Source of the DNA: Pontibacter oryzae
GTDB taxonomy: Bacteria; Bacteroidota; Bacteroidia; Cytophagales; Hymenobacteraceae
Length of the DNA stretch: 64,000 nt
Assembly: GCF_003576375.1 (NCBI RefSeq)
Contig: NZ_QWGE01000005.1
Coordinates: 124,001-188,000, forward strand
Reading direction: 5' to 3'
A program made the position numbers and the translations under genes. Every line of letters begins with the position of its first letter. Within the stretch, counting starts at the first letter, position 1. This document shows positions 34,160-43,437 of the stretch, piece by piece. The notes beneath the pieces were generated by a model, which did no database searches, had not been told where the DNA came from, and worked only from the letters and a program-made list of their open reading frames with translations.

Positions 34160-36589
34160 ATGAAAAAAATGTACCTACTCTTCGCGCTGCTACTAAGCTG
34201 TTGTAGCCACCTGCTTTTTGCGCAGACCTCTGGGGCACTAACCGGAAGCATTACAGAAGAAAACGGCACTGCCGTAGGCTTTGCCAACGTAGCCGTGCTC
34301 GAGGCGGCCACCAACAGAATAATAACTGGTGCTATTGCCGATATGGAGGGCAAATTCAACATTCAGGCACCGGCGCCGGGGAAGTATAAACTCAGGATAC
34401 ATGGCTTAGGATACCTCGAATCACATACGCCGGAGTTTGATGTGAGCAAAGCTGGTTTCAGCAAAGATTTCGGCAAGATCATACTTAAAGCCGATGTAAA
34501 AACCCTGCGCGAGGTGCAGGTGCAGACACTTCGCCCAACCGTGGTAACGCAGCCCGACAAGATGGTGGTAAGCGTGGAAAACACAGCCATGGCCGAGGGC
34601 AACACCGCCTACGACATCCTTACAAAATCGCCGGGCGTGTGGGTAGATCAGGATGGAAACATACAGTTAAACGGCAAAGGCGGCGTGCAGGTGATGCTGA
34701 ACGGGCGCCGATCATACCTCTCGGGCAAGGAACTGCAAAACCTGCTGCAAAACATGTCCGCTGAAAACCTGAAAGACCTGGAGATCATAACCAACCCATC
34801 GGCGCGCTACGATGCCGAGGGCGCCTCGGGCATCATCAACATCAACCTTAAAAAGGGGCAGGATACTGGCATGAACGGCAGTGTGTACGCAGGCTATCAA
34901 TACAACAAGCTCAGTACCTATACTTCGGGAGCCGAGATAAGCCACAAAAAAGGCAACTGGAACTCCTTCGGAAGTATAAACCTGAACCGCCGCACGCGCT
35001 ACCGCGACATGGAAATGGACCGTATCTTCTTAAACGAAGACAAATCAACCAGCACCTTCGACCAAGCCGGTTATGAGCACAACGAGCGCTTGCAGCCATC
35101 CCTGCGCCTTGGCACCGACTACGACCTGACCGACAAGCACAGTATTGGCGGCGTGGCCAGCGTAAACCTGAGCCGGAGCGACGTTTCTTTCAATACAAAA
35201 TCATACTTAACAACTGCCAACACGCAGTTTATTGATGCGGATAACCAAAGTGAGGGCACCTATGCCAACGGCACTTTTAACCTGCACTACCTGGGCAAGC
35301 TGGATACGCTGGGTACCACCCTTTCGGCTGACCTGGACTACGTGAACATCAGCAGCAAGGACGAATCCTCTTTCAGCAACTACTTTTTTACACTGCCTGC
35401 CATCACCCCAGACTCGGTGCAACTGCTGCGCAACGAGAACCCAACCAATTACCATATCTACTCGGCCAAGGTGGATTTTGCCAAAAAGCTGGGCAGCAAG
35501 GTAAACCTGGAGTTAGGCGCCAAGGCAAGCTACGTGAAATCGGATAACGAGCTGCGTTTCTTTGTGCGCAAGGATGAGCGCGAAACACCGGACAGCAAGC
35601 GCAGCAACCACTTTATTTACGAGGAAAACATCTATGCCGCGTACACCAGCCTTTCGGCCACGCTGAGCGACAGGTGGAGCCTGCAGGCCGGGCTGCGCGC
35701 CGAGCAAACCGTATCCAGCGGCAACTCGGTTACCAAGAACGAAACCAAGAACCGCGATTACCTGAACCTCTTCCCTACCCTGTTTTTGCAGCAGAAAGTC
35801 AGCGACGATTACCAGATCGGATACAAGTACAGCCGCCGCATCAGCAGGCCATACTATGAGAATCTGAACCCGTTTATCTTCTTCCTGGATCCGTTTACTT
35901 ATGCCATGGGCAACCCGCTGTTAAAGCCCCAGTACATCAACTCCCTGGAGATGACACATACCTTTAAGCAGACATACAACCTGGTGCTAGGCTATGCGCT
36001 CACCAAGGATTTTATAGGTGAGGTGCCTTACCAGAACCCGGAAACAAACGTTACGATTTTTCAGCAGCAGAATATCAAGGATCTGAAAAGTGCCACGGCC
36101 ACGCTGGTAGCCCCAGTTACTATTACAGACAAATGGCAGATCAGCAACAACGTTACGGGTATGTACCAGGAGTACACAAACATCAACAACGGACAGGTAG
36201 TCGTGAAAGACTTATTCTCGGTAGTGGCTAACACAAACCATACGCTCCTGTTGCCAAAAGGGTGGCGCATGGAGGCTAGCGCCAATTATCAGGGAGCCAT
36301 GGTGTACGGCCTTTATAACATTGGCGAGCAGTGGTGGGCAGATGCCGGCCTCAAGCGCAGTTTTCTGGATGATAAGCTGAGTGTAGCCCTGAATGTGAGC
36401 GACATCTTTAAGAGTAAGGTACAGAAAGTGGATACCGAACTGAACGGCAACCGACAGGCCATTGAGCAGTACTATGGCAACCGCGGCGTACGACTCAACC
36501 TGCGTTATCGGTTTAGCAAAGGCGCCACGTTCGAGGCCCGCAAACGCAACACCAACTTAGACGAACTGAACCGTACCGGCGGCAATTAA
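34160..36589 (+). CDS. TonB-dependent receptor-like outer-membrane beta-barrel protein
   Basis: An 809-residue outer-membrane protein. A signal peptide (cleavage near LFAQT) precedes a CarboxypepD_reg-like sandwich (GALTGSITEENGTAVGFANV, about 24-105), then a plug domain (DKMVVSVENTAMAEGNTAYDILTKSPGV ... GKGGVQVMLNGRRSYLSG ... NPSARYDAEGASGIININLKK). The barrel is of the OMP_b-brl_3 type, ending in LRYRFSKGATFEARKRN. It imports or binds an unknown ligand. No SusD-like lipoprotein accompanies it, so it is not a classic polysaccharide-uptake pair. Its position after the Cus operon may be coincidental. Confidence 0.9.
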   Translation: MKKMYLLFALLLSCCSHLLFAQTSGALTGSITEENGTAVGFANVAVLEAATNRIITGAIADMEGKFNIQAPAPGKYKLRIHGLGYLESHTPEFDVSKAGFSKDFGKIILKADVKTLREVQVQTLRPTVVTQPDKMVVSVENTAMAEGNTAYDILTKSPGVWVDQDGNIQLNGKGGVQVMLNGRRSYLSGKELQNLLQNMSAENLKDLEIITNPSARYDAEGASGIININLKKGQDTGMNGSVYAGYQYNKLSTYTSGAEISHKKGNWNSFGSINLNRRTRYRDMEMDRIFLNEDKSTSTFDQAGYEHNERLQPSLRLGTDYDLTDKHSIGGVASVNLSRSDVSFNTKSYLTTANTQFIDADNQSEGTYANGTFNLHYLGKLDTLGTTLSADLDYVNISSKDESSFSNYFFTLPAITPDSVQLLRNENPTNYHIYSAKVDFAKKLGSKVNLELGAKASYVKSDNELRFFVRKDERETPDSKRSNHFIYEENIYAAYTSLSATLSDRWSLQAGLRAEQTVSSGNSVTKNETKNRDYLNLFPTLFLQQKVSDDYQIGYKYSRRISRPYYENLNPFIFFLDPFTYAMGNPLLKPQYINSLEMTHTFKQTYNLVLGYALTKDFIGEVPYQNPETNVTIFQQQNIKDLKSATATLVAPVTITDKWQISNNVTGMYQEYTNINNGQVVVKDLFSVVANTNHTLLLPKGWRMEASANYQGAMVYGLYNIGEQWWADAGLKRSFLDDKLSVALNVSDIFKSKVQKVDTELNGNRQAIEQYYGNRGVRLNLRYRFSKGATFEARKRNTNLDELNRTGGN

Positions 36590-36723
36590 GCATCAGAATA
36601 AAAGCTTGTGATTGTTGATTTAAAGAGCAGTGGCGCTTGCCGCTGCTCTTTTTATTAAACCTGTCCTTGGGAGTGCACAAAAGTATATCAATCCACCTTC
36701 TGTTATATTTCATTGGTGCTCAC

Positions 36724-36731
36724 TATATTTG
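36724..36731 (+). promoter_or_regulatory. -7 promoter element
   Basis: TATATTTG fits TAnnTTTG exactly, 36 bases before the lipoprotein start. A TTGG at about 36712 lies too close for the -33 box; a better -33 match is not obvious. Confidence 0.55.
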
Positions 36732-36767
36732 CGGCTTTTTAAGTACAGCCCAATCTTTTACCGGCCT

Positions 36768-38600
36768 ATGAAACAACTTATACTCCTGCTGGCTGTGGCG
36801 CTGCCATGCCTGTTCATTACCGCCTGCGATTTTACCCCTTCCGGCGAACATTACGAAGAGATCAGCCCCGAACCCGTTGTTAACGCTGACCTGAGCCTGT
36901 TCCCAGACAAAGACACCATTTACGTGCGCGGCAGCACCACGTTAAACTTTATCATCTCAATACCGGGCCGGCCTTTGCAGCGCTATGACCTCAGGCTTGA
37001 TAACAAGACCATTGCCAGTGGAACCCAATACAACGGCACGGTATACTTTAACTCCGAGAACTACAGCAACGGCTACCATGTGTTGCAGTTGGGCGTGGTT
37101 ACCAACTCGGGCACAGGCAGCCTTGCGGATAAGGTAGGCGTCGAGCTGCTGGAGGTTTACCGCACCTGGACGGTGTACATCGAAAACGGCCCGCCGCAGT
37201 CATCGGCTATCGTAAGTATAAAACCGGAGAACGGCGCCCTGCGCATAGACTGGCAAAAGTACCCGGGGCATTTTTTTGAGAGTTACAGCCTGGTAAGACA
37301 AATGCCCGGGGAGTATAACAAGGTTATCGGGACGATCACAGATAAGAACCAGACCTCCTTACTGGACACGACCTATGTGGGCGGCACTGCAACTTACTTC
37401 GTCATGACGAAGGCGCAGCAGCAGAGCTGGTACGGGAGCAGCAGCAGCGGCCCTAATCGGATTTACTTTTTCCTGATGCCCAGGATAATTAAGCACTCGT
37501 ATGATGCCCAAAATAACCTGACCGTTTCCTTCTCGTCCACGCCGTTTTACCGCGCCTTCGATAGCTATGAGCTCGTAAAGCCGAATGGGCAGTCCGTCAT
37601 CATACCAAGCCGCACGGATACTGTAGCCATACTTGGGGAGCAAAGCTTCGGGAGCGACCTTACCGTAAAACTGATCACATACCCTAAAAACACGGCTAAC
37701 AAACTAAGCTATGCTTATACCAATGCCATGGCGTTCACGGTACCCAGCTACGGGGAGCCCTGGGGGCCCTTAACCCATGTGCAGACGCGGGCAGCAGTTA
37801 GCAAATTCTACTCGTTTGCCACAGATAAGGCCACAATAGTAGATGCCCATACTTTGCAAGTGCTGGCGCAAAGTACGTTTGTGAAGCTGAAGCCTTACAA
37901 CAGCTACTCCAATGTGGCCCTCTCGGAGGATGCGCGCTACCTGTATTACGCTGAGAACGGGAAGATCCATAAGGTCAACCCGACTTCCCTGCAAAACATA
38001 GAGAGTTACGAGCTGCCAGCGCTGCTTCAGTTACCGGGGCACCAGTATACCCACCTGGACCTTAGCGTTAGCAACACCAACCGCCTGCTGATAAACGCAC
38101 ACAGCGACTATACTTACAGGGATACCGTTTATGTAGTGGATATGATGGCTAAAAAAGTGCTAAGCCGCAACCGTACGCTTTACTACTTAAACCCAGCCGA
38201 GATCAGCCCGAGAGGGAACCAGTACAACATTTACCCGGACATTTACCAGCAGCAGGCCAACGGCACCTGGGAGCCCATCGAGCGCATCCCGGATGAGCAG
38301 ATAAGGTCCTTTGCCTACCACCCCGCCAAACCCTGGTACCTCACCCGGAAGGGCACCACTATTTCGTTTTATGACGAGCAGAGCCATACTTTGCAGGCCA
38401 CGCTTACCACAGAGGCACCTCTAGAGGATATACGCCTCGACGCCAGCGCAGACCTGCTCTATGGCTATGCTAACAATACGTTGTACGTGTATAACTTAAG
38501 CACCGGGCAGCTGCGCCGTAAGCTTCCGCTGGCCGGCCAGGCAGCGCCTTTCGTATTCGGCAACCGCATCTTCTCCCACAACCGCTTCATCCCCCTTTAA
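36768..38600 (+). CDS. Beta-propeller lipoprotein, unknown
   Basis: A 610-residue lipoprotein (lipobox ITAC near residue 20; MKQLILLLAVALPCLF). The frame is open upstream to 36630, but the lipoprotein leader fixes the start at 36768. The N-terminal half has Ig/FnIII-like beta-sandwiches (DTIYVRGSTTLNFIISIPGRPL, IVSIKPENGALRIDWQKYPG). The C-terminal half resembles a YVTN/WD-type propeller (VALSEDARYLYYAENGKIHKVN, DIRLDASADLLYGYANNTLYVYNLSTGQ). It lies 3 bases before an outer-membrane-protein gene, so the two products probably act together at the cell surface. No family name is justified. Confidence 0.78.
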   Translation: MKQLILLLAVALPCLFITACDFTPSGEHYEEISPEPVVNADLSLFPDKDTIYVRGSTTLNFIISIPGRPLQRYDLRLDNKTIASGTQYNGTVYFNSENYSNGYHVLQLGVVTNSGTGSLADKVGVELLEVYRTWTVYIENGPPQSSAIVSIKPENGALRIDWQKYPGHFFESYSLVRQMPGEYNKVIGTITDKNQTSLLDTTYVGGTATYFVMTKAQQQSWYGSSSSGPNRIYFFLMPRIIKHSYDAQNNLTVSFSSTPFYRAFDSYELVKPNGQSVIIPSRTDTVAILGEQSFGSDLTVKLITYPKNTANKLSYAYTNAMAFTVPSYGEPWGPLTHVQTRAAVSKFYSFATDKATIVDAHTLQVLAQSTFVKLKPYNSYSNVALSEDARYLYYAENGKIHKVNPTSLQNIESYELPALLQLPGHQYTHLDLSVSNTNRLLINAHSDYTYRDTVYVVDMMAKKVLSRNRTLYYLNPAEISPRGNQYNIYPDIYQQQANGTWEPIERIPDEQIRSFAYHPAKPWYLTRKGTTISFYDEQSHTLQATLTTEAPLEDIRLDASADLLYGYANNTLYVYNLSTGQLRRKLPLAGQAAPFVFGNRIFSHNRFIPL

Positions 38601-38603
38601 CCC

Positions 38604-39320
38604 ATGAAAAAGCTAACATTCAAACTTATCATACTTCTGATGCTGGCCGGGTTTGAGGCAGCAGCGCAAGGCGGTTTTTACCTGGAGCCACGCCTGGGTG
38701 CCGGCACCTTTAGCATGGGCACCATGAAGAAGTGGCAGGAGTCTGTTACCTCTGGCAACTTCTCAAATGCCAAGGCAACCGACAGATTCCCGCCCTATTT
38801 CAATTTCGGGGTAGGCGTTGCGAAAGACCTGGACGAAAGCACAAGGCTTGGAGTTTTTGTAGAGCACGGCTCCACGGGCGGCCGCGTGACCTACCGCGAT
38901 TATTCCGGAGAGTTCACCATTGATGACCTGCTGCGCTACAATGCCCTGGGCTTTTCCTTTTACTCGCACAAGCCGGTTAAGGAGGAGAGTGAGCTGGAGT
39001 TTTTAGCTGGCATAGAACTTAGCAGCCTGTGGACCACGCTGGTGCATAAGGAGTATTTCCGTTTATACGATGAGTCGGATGAGAGCGAGGATGAGTTTAA
39101 CGCCATCGGCTTGGGTTTGAAACCCTTCGTGGGCTTGTCCTACCCACTTGGCAACTTCCCGGTGAGCCTGAGCCTGGGCTACCTTGCCAACGCTAGCGGC
39201 CCTTTTCACGTCCCCGGCAAGCCCGACTATAAACTATCACTGGATGGCAGAGAGGACAAAGCCATCCGGCCTGGCTGGAGCGGCCTTCGGGTGAATCTAT
39301 CGCTGGCTTTTATGCTTTAA
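38604..39320 (+). CDS. Outer-membrane beta-barrel-like protein, unknown
   Basis: A 238-residue protein with signal peptide (MKKLTFKLIILLMLAGFEAAAQ) and alternating amphipathic strands (GGFYLEPRLGAGTFSMG, RLGVFVEHGSTGGRVTYRDY, FPVSLSLGYLANASGPF, WSGLRVNLSLAFML) that predict a small eight- to ten-stranded barrel. The last strand ends in a hydrophobic residue, as needed for barrel insertion. It follows the propeller lipoprotein by 3 bases and is surely co-transcribed with it. No ligand or family can be assigned. Confidence 0.75.
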   Translation: MKKLTFKLIILLMLAGFEAAAQGGFYLEPRLGAGTFSMGTMKKWQESVTSGNFSNAKATDRFPPYFNFGVGVAKDLDESTRLGVFVEHGSTGGRVTYRDYSGEFTIDDLLRYNALGFSFYSHKPVKEESELEFLAGIELSSLWTTLVHKEYFRLYDESDESEDEFNAIGLGLKPFVGLSYPLGNFPVSLSLGYLANASGPFHVPGKPDYKLSLDGREDKAIRPGWSGLRVNLSLAFML

Positions 39321-39334
39321 GGCGAGTAAGTATA

Positions 39335-39379
39335 AAACGAAAATGCCCCGGCTCATACTTGGCCGGGGCATTTTCGTTT
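39335..39379. terminator. Bidirectional terminator with an ATACTT motif in its loop
   Basis: An 18-bp perfect stem (AAACGAAAATGCCCCGGC and its complement) between convergent genes. Confidence 0.9.
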
Positions 39380-39398
39380 GGTTGAAAGTATAAACTGC

Positions 39399-42089
39399 TT
39401 AATCGATCTTGATGAGCCGCAGGTTATCTAGCATGGCCTGGTTCACCTCGCCGTTCATGTTCTCGTTGTTCGGCTCAAAGCTCAGCGTTAAAGTATGGCT
39501 GCCTTTACTCATCTGCACCTGCACGGTATTGGTATAGCCCCAGTTGTTCCATTCGCCATCGCCGCGCTGCGGCAGCACAATGGTTCCGGCAAAGGTATCG
39601 CCCAGCTTCAGGGTACGGATAGCTGCTTTATTGCTCGTATTTATTGGCCCGTTGCCATTGGCATACCTAAAGTCAATGGCATAGAGGCCATCGGCTGGCA
39701 CAGTAACCGGCATGCTTATACTTGTATTCTTCTGCTTGCTGATCTCCACGAAACCGGAGCCCTCAAAATCGCGGGCCGAGAAGGTGCTTTTAGGCGCAAA
39801 CTTTTCCATCTCATACACCACTTTATACTTAGCGGGCACAACAACCACAGGCTCGCTGGCGAAGGAGGTCACGCCATTCTGGTCCTCGGCCAGCACCATG
39901 TACTCGGCGTAGGCATCGGCGGCGGCAGTATACCTTGTTTCGGTGGTGCGCTCCTGCTGCTTGCCGTTTTTAAATACCTGGTAGGCCACGGCACCTTTTA
40001 CCTCCGGCCAGCTAAGCGTGTTCTGCTGCAAGCTAACCTTTGGGGCTTCCGGCGAAGTATAAACCTGCTGGTGGCTTACCTCTCCCCCGGTATCGTTGTT
40101 GGCAAGTTCTATTTTGATAGTGTGCTTGCCGGTCAGGTTTGCAGGCACCTCAGCGTTTTCCAGTGGCTTTCCATCCATTGTAATGGATTTTATCTCGTTA
40201 CCATAGCCATTCATTTCTAGCGTAAGTGTTGCGCCACGGTAAGTATAGTTCGTGAGCTTGCGCTTGCCTGCAAATGCCTTCGGCACAAAAGGCTTCAGCA
40301 CCAGTTTATCGGCTTCAAAGTGCATTCCGAAGAATACCTTGTACACCATGCTTAGGTTGCCGGCAAGGCTCCAGAGCATGTTGCTAGAGTTAATCTGCGT
40401 GCCGGCATAATCGCCGTTGGCGGCCACAAAGTTCTCCTTGTTGGTCAGGAAAAGTGCGGCAGGGCGGTAAATAGCGCTGATGCTTTCGGTCAGGGCGTTC
40501 TCGTTGCCGGCACGGGCTGCGGCCAAACTCCAGTAAGACTGCACAAAAGGCCAGATGCCGTTGTTGTGGTAAGGCGGAATGCCCGGAATCTGCGGGGAGA
40601 TGCTCGGGATACCGAAGTCGGTTACCGGGGTGCTGGCAACTACCGTAGCGCTTCTCTCGGCATCAGCCACGCCAAAGATAACAGCTAAGGCCTCACCCAG
40701 CGCCTCTGCCCTCGGCGACAGGATTTTATAGTTGCGGCCATACAGGTATTGCCCGTAATAGCCTTTCTCCTCGAGCCACAGGTGCTTGTTTATACCTTCG
40801 CGGATGCGCTCGGCCACCTTGTTATACTTGGCGGTTGCTGTTTGGTCGCCTAGCTTTTCGGCCATCATGGCGGCTACGCGGTTGGCCTGGAAATGCGCGG
40901 CGTTCGTGCCCAGGTTCTCAGACGCGTAAATGTCGGCGGGTTGCATCCAGCGCGGGTAGGTTTGCTCGCGCCAATCCAAAAACGAGGACTCGCCGCGCAC
41001 CAGCCCGGTTTCCGGGTCAAAGGCGTTCAGCATGTCCTCATCCAATGATTTTGAGATGATCGCGTAGGTATCGCGCAGCCACTGGGCATCACCGGTAGCC
41101 TTGTATACTTCCCAGGCGGCAGTTGCCCAGATCATGCGGTCCGTGGAGATGGGGTACGCGCCACCGGTACCGGTATCCTGCACAATGCGGCCGTCTTTTA
41201 CCTTGCGCATCAGGCTATACTTCGACACCTTGGGTTGCAGCTGCGCCATACTTAGGATGATGCTGTAACTAATGTCGCGGGTCCAGACGCCAGCCCACTC
41301 CTTACCTGTACGGAAGGTGCTGTCCGGCTCCACGGCGTTGATCATCTCCTCCAGGGCCAGGTTATACAGGGCATCGGTAAGCGGGTAATCGGAAGTATAC
41401 TGCGGGAAGGCGGCCACATCGCGGGTCATTTTCCACTGCTGTGCGGTTTGGCGCTCCTCCGGCTTCTCATTCAGGGTCAGCGTGATCTCGTATATCCCGT
41501 CGTTGTTGGTATCTTTGAGTTCGGCGCTTTCTTTGCCGCCCAGGTTGTCGAAGTCCCAGCTCAGCGGATCTGTTGCACCGGCAATGTATACACCTTTAAA
41601 ATCCTCTTTGTAGATCTTATCACCGGTTGGCGTTTCGTAATACCCTTGTTTGGCGAAGGCATCCAGCATGGGTTTCATACTTAGACGCACTTTTAGCTGC
41701 GTACCTTCCTCCAGAAAAGCCTCCGAAGGCACGGCCTGCGGGTCGTTGTACTGCTGGCCAAAGGTGATTACAGGTGTTTCGCAGTCGCCGCTCAGGCAGG
41801 TAACGTGGTGGTCAGTGCCGGATTTCATCTCATTGTCGCGGCCGTTAATGGCAAACTTAAACGTGATGCGCGGATTTTGGAAAGCGTTTGCCGGGCTCTG
41901 GTAGTTAGAAGTAAGCTCGGTGGCTGAACGCGCCTGGGCCACGTAGTTGCCCTGTACCACGCTATCCGGATAAATGATGTAAGCATCAGACTGATAAATG
42001 GCAGCAGAGCTTTTTTGCGTCTGTGTTTTGCAGGCGCCCAGGGCTAGCATTGAGAAAACTATCATGGACCTTAGGGTAATTTTTTTCAT
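39399..42089 (-). CDS. Glycogen-debranching-like (six-hairpin) glycosidase lipoprotein
   Basis: An 896-residue lipoprotein from the Met at 42089 (MKKITLRSMIVFSMLALGAC, lipobox LGAC); the longer frame adds a non-signal leader. After a beta-sandwich domain containing a DTNNDGIYE calcium-type loop comes an (alpha/alpha)6 barrel with the acid pair region EWAGVWTRDISYS, GAYPISTDRMIWATAAW, RGESSFLDWREQ and GIPPYHNNGIWPFVQSYWSLA. It resembles glycogen-debranching or alpha-L-rhamnosidase-like six-hairpin enzymes. A fibronectin-like segment and a C-terminal CBM35-like module (VVYEMEKFAPKSTF ... LRLIKID) should bind glycan. Substrate is uncertain. It is transcribed alone. Confidence 0.82.
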   Translation of the reverse strand: MKKITLRSMIVFSMLALGACKTQTQKSSAAIYQSDAYIIYPDSVVQGNYVAQARSATELTSNYQSPANAFQNPRITFKFAINGRDNEMKSGTDHHVTCLSGDCETPVITFGQQYNDPQAVPSEAFLEEGTQLKVRLSMKPMLDAFAKQGYYETPTGDKIYKEDFKGVYIAGATDPLSWDFDNLGGKESAELKDTNNDGIYEITLTLNEKPEERQTAQQWKMTRDVAAFPQYTSDYPLTDALYNLALEEMINAVEPDSTFRTGKEWAGVWTRDISYSIILSMAQLQPKVSKYSLMRKVKDGRIVQDTGTGGAYPISTDRMIWATAAWEVYKATGDAQWLRDTYAIISKSLDEDMLNAFDPETGLVRGESSFLDWREQTYPRWMQPADIYASENLGTNAAHFQANRVAAMMAEKLGDQTATAKYNKVAERIREGINKHLWLEEKGYYGQYLYGRNYKILSPRAEALGEALAVIFGVADAERSATVVASTPVTDFGIPSISPQIPGIPPYHNNGIWPFVQSYWSLAAARAGNENALTESISAIYRPAALFLTNKENFVAANGDYAGTQINSSNMLWSLAGNLSMVYKVFFGMHFEADKLVLKPFVPKAFAGKRKLTNYTYRGATLTLEMNGYGNEIKSITMDGKPLENAEVPANLTGKHTIKIELANNDTGGEVSHQQVYTSPEAPKVSLQQNTLSWPEVKGAVAYQVFKNGKQQERTTETRYTAAADAYAEYMVLAEDQNGVTSFASEPVVVVPAKYKVVYEMEKFAPKSTFSARDFEGSGFVEISKQKNTSISMPVTVPADGLYAIDFRYANGNGPINTSNKAAIRTLKLGDTFAGTIVLPQRGDGEWNNWGYTNTVQVQMSKGSHTLTLSFEPNNENMNGEVNQAMLDNLRLIKID

Positions 42090-42287
42090 GCGTAGGCTTA
42101 ATGTTGGCAATATGTACTGCATCCTGTACGTGTGCGAAGGCAAAAGTATAGGATGCCTGAAATTACGAAAATAAGATGCAAATAGTCCATAAATCCGCAA
42201 AACTGGCTGAATGCACTATTCAGGACACTGCGTTGCGGCCATCGGCACCCAACCGTTTCTGCCATACTTTGCGTATGAACGAGCATC

Positions 42288-43340
42288 ATGACAAAGCAAC
42301 TTAGCCATACAGACCACTATACCCTTACCGTAAAAGAGATCCGAGAGGAGTTACCCGATTTTAAGACCTTTGTGCTGGAGCCCGACCGCCCGTTAGTCTA
42401 TAAAGCAGGCCAATATCTTACCTTGGTGCACACTGATACCCAGCAGGAGGACGTTCGCAGGTCCTATTCCATCACCTCCTCGCCTGCCCTGCAGGAGCCG
42501 CTTAGCATCGGCGTAAAGCGCATCGAAAACGGCTTCTTCTCCAGGAGGCTGATAGACGATGTGCAGGTTGGCGACCGCATTTACGCTGCCGGGGCCGCCG
42601 GGCTTTTCACGCTTCCCGAGGACCTAGACGCCTACCAACAGGTAATTTTACTGGCTGCAGGCAGTGGCATTACGCCCATTTACGGGCTGCTTAAAACCTT
42701 GCTCTATACTTTCCCCCGTGTTGCTGTAACCCTGATCTACAGCAACCGCACACCGGAACATACCATTTACAAAAGCGAGCTGGAAAGGCTGGCGGCAGAC
42801 TTCCCGAAGCGCCTGCATGTGCAGTTTTTGTTCAGTAACTCACCGGACCTCTCGCGCGCGCGGCTCTACAAAGACCTGTTGCAGCATTTTCTGCGTGAGT
42901 ATGCCGTAACGTCCCCAGACCGGATGCTTTGCTACGTTTGCGGGCCTAACAACTACATGCGCATGTGCTATTATGGGCTACGCCAAGCCGGTGTGCCCGA
43001 GGAGAATATCCGCAGGGAGAACTTTAACACCACAAAAGTAGCCACCCGGCAAATGCCACCCGATACAGAGGCGCACAGCGTCACCATCCGGCACCGAAAC
43101 CAGGAGCACACCGTGCGGGTGGAGTACCCTACCACCATACTTCGCGCCGCCCGGGCCGAAGGCATCCAGATTCCCTATAGCTGTGAAGCCGGCAAATGCG
43201 GCAACTGCACCGCGCGCTGCACCAATGGTGAAGTATGGATGTCGTACAACGAGGTGTTGACAGAGCGCGACCTGGCCAAGGGACTGGTACTCACTTGCGT
43301 TGGCTACCCGGTGGGTGGCCCCGTGGAGCTGGATTTTTGA
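42288..43340 (+). CDS. Ferredoxin--NAD(P)H reductase with C-terminal 2Fe-2S domain
   Basis: A 350-residue flavoprotein. An FAD-binding barrel has RRSYSITSSP, the NAD(P)-binding part has VILLAAGSGITPIYGLLKTLL and CYVCGPNNYM. A plant-type ferredoxin domain occupies the last ~90 residues with the cluster ligands CEAGKCGNC and a fourth Cys in LVLTCVGYP. This is the domain order of PaaE/phenol-hydroxylase-type reductases that pass electrons from NAD(P)H to oxygenases or desaturases. No oxygenase is adjacent; the fatty-acid desaturase at 53.6 kb is a possible but unproven partner. Confidence 0.93.
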   Translation: MTKQLSHTDHYTLTVKEIREELPDFKTFVLEPDRPLVYKAGQYLTLVHTDTQQEDVRRSYSITSSPALQEPLSIGVKRIENGFFSRRLIDDVQVGDRIYAAGAAGLFTLPEDLDAYQQVILLAAGSGITPIYGLLKTLLYTFPRVAVTLIYSNRTPEHTIYKSELERLAADFPKRLHVQFLFSNSPDLSRARLYKDLLQHFLREYAVTSPDRMLCYVCGPNNYMRMCYYGLRQAGVPEENIRRENFNTTKVATRQMPPDTEAHSVTIRHRNQEHTVRVEYPTTILRAARAEGIQIPYSCEAGKCGNCTARCTNGEVWMSYNEVLTERDLAKGLVLTCVGYPVGGPVELDF

Positions 43341-43437
43341 GCTTCGCGGTTTCTTAGTCGGTGTGCCACGCCAGTGGTTCCCGCTGAAATGCGTACCTTT
43401 AGCGCTGCTATTAACCAGAAACTAAACCATACATACT

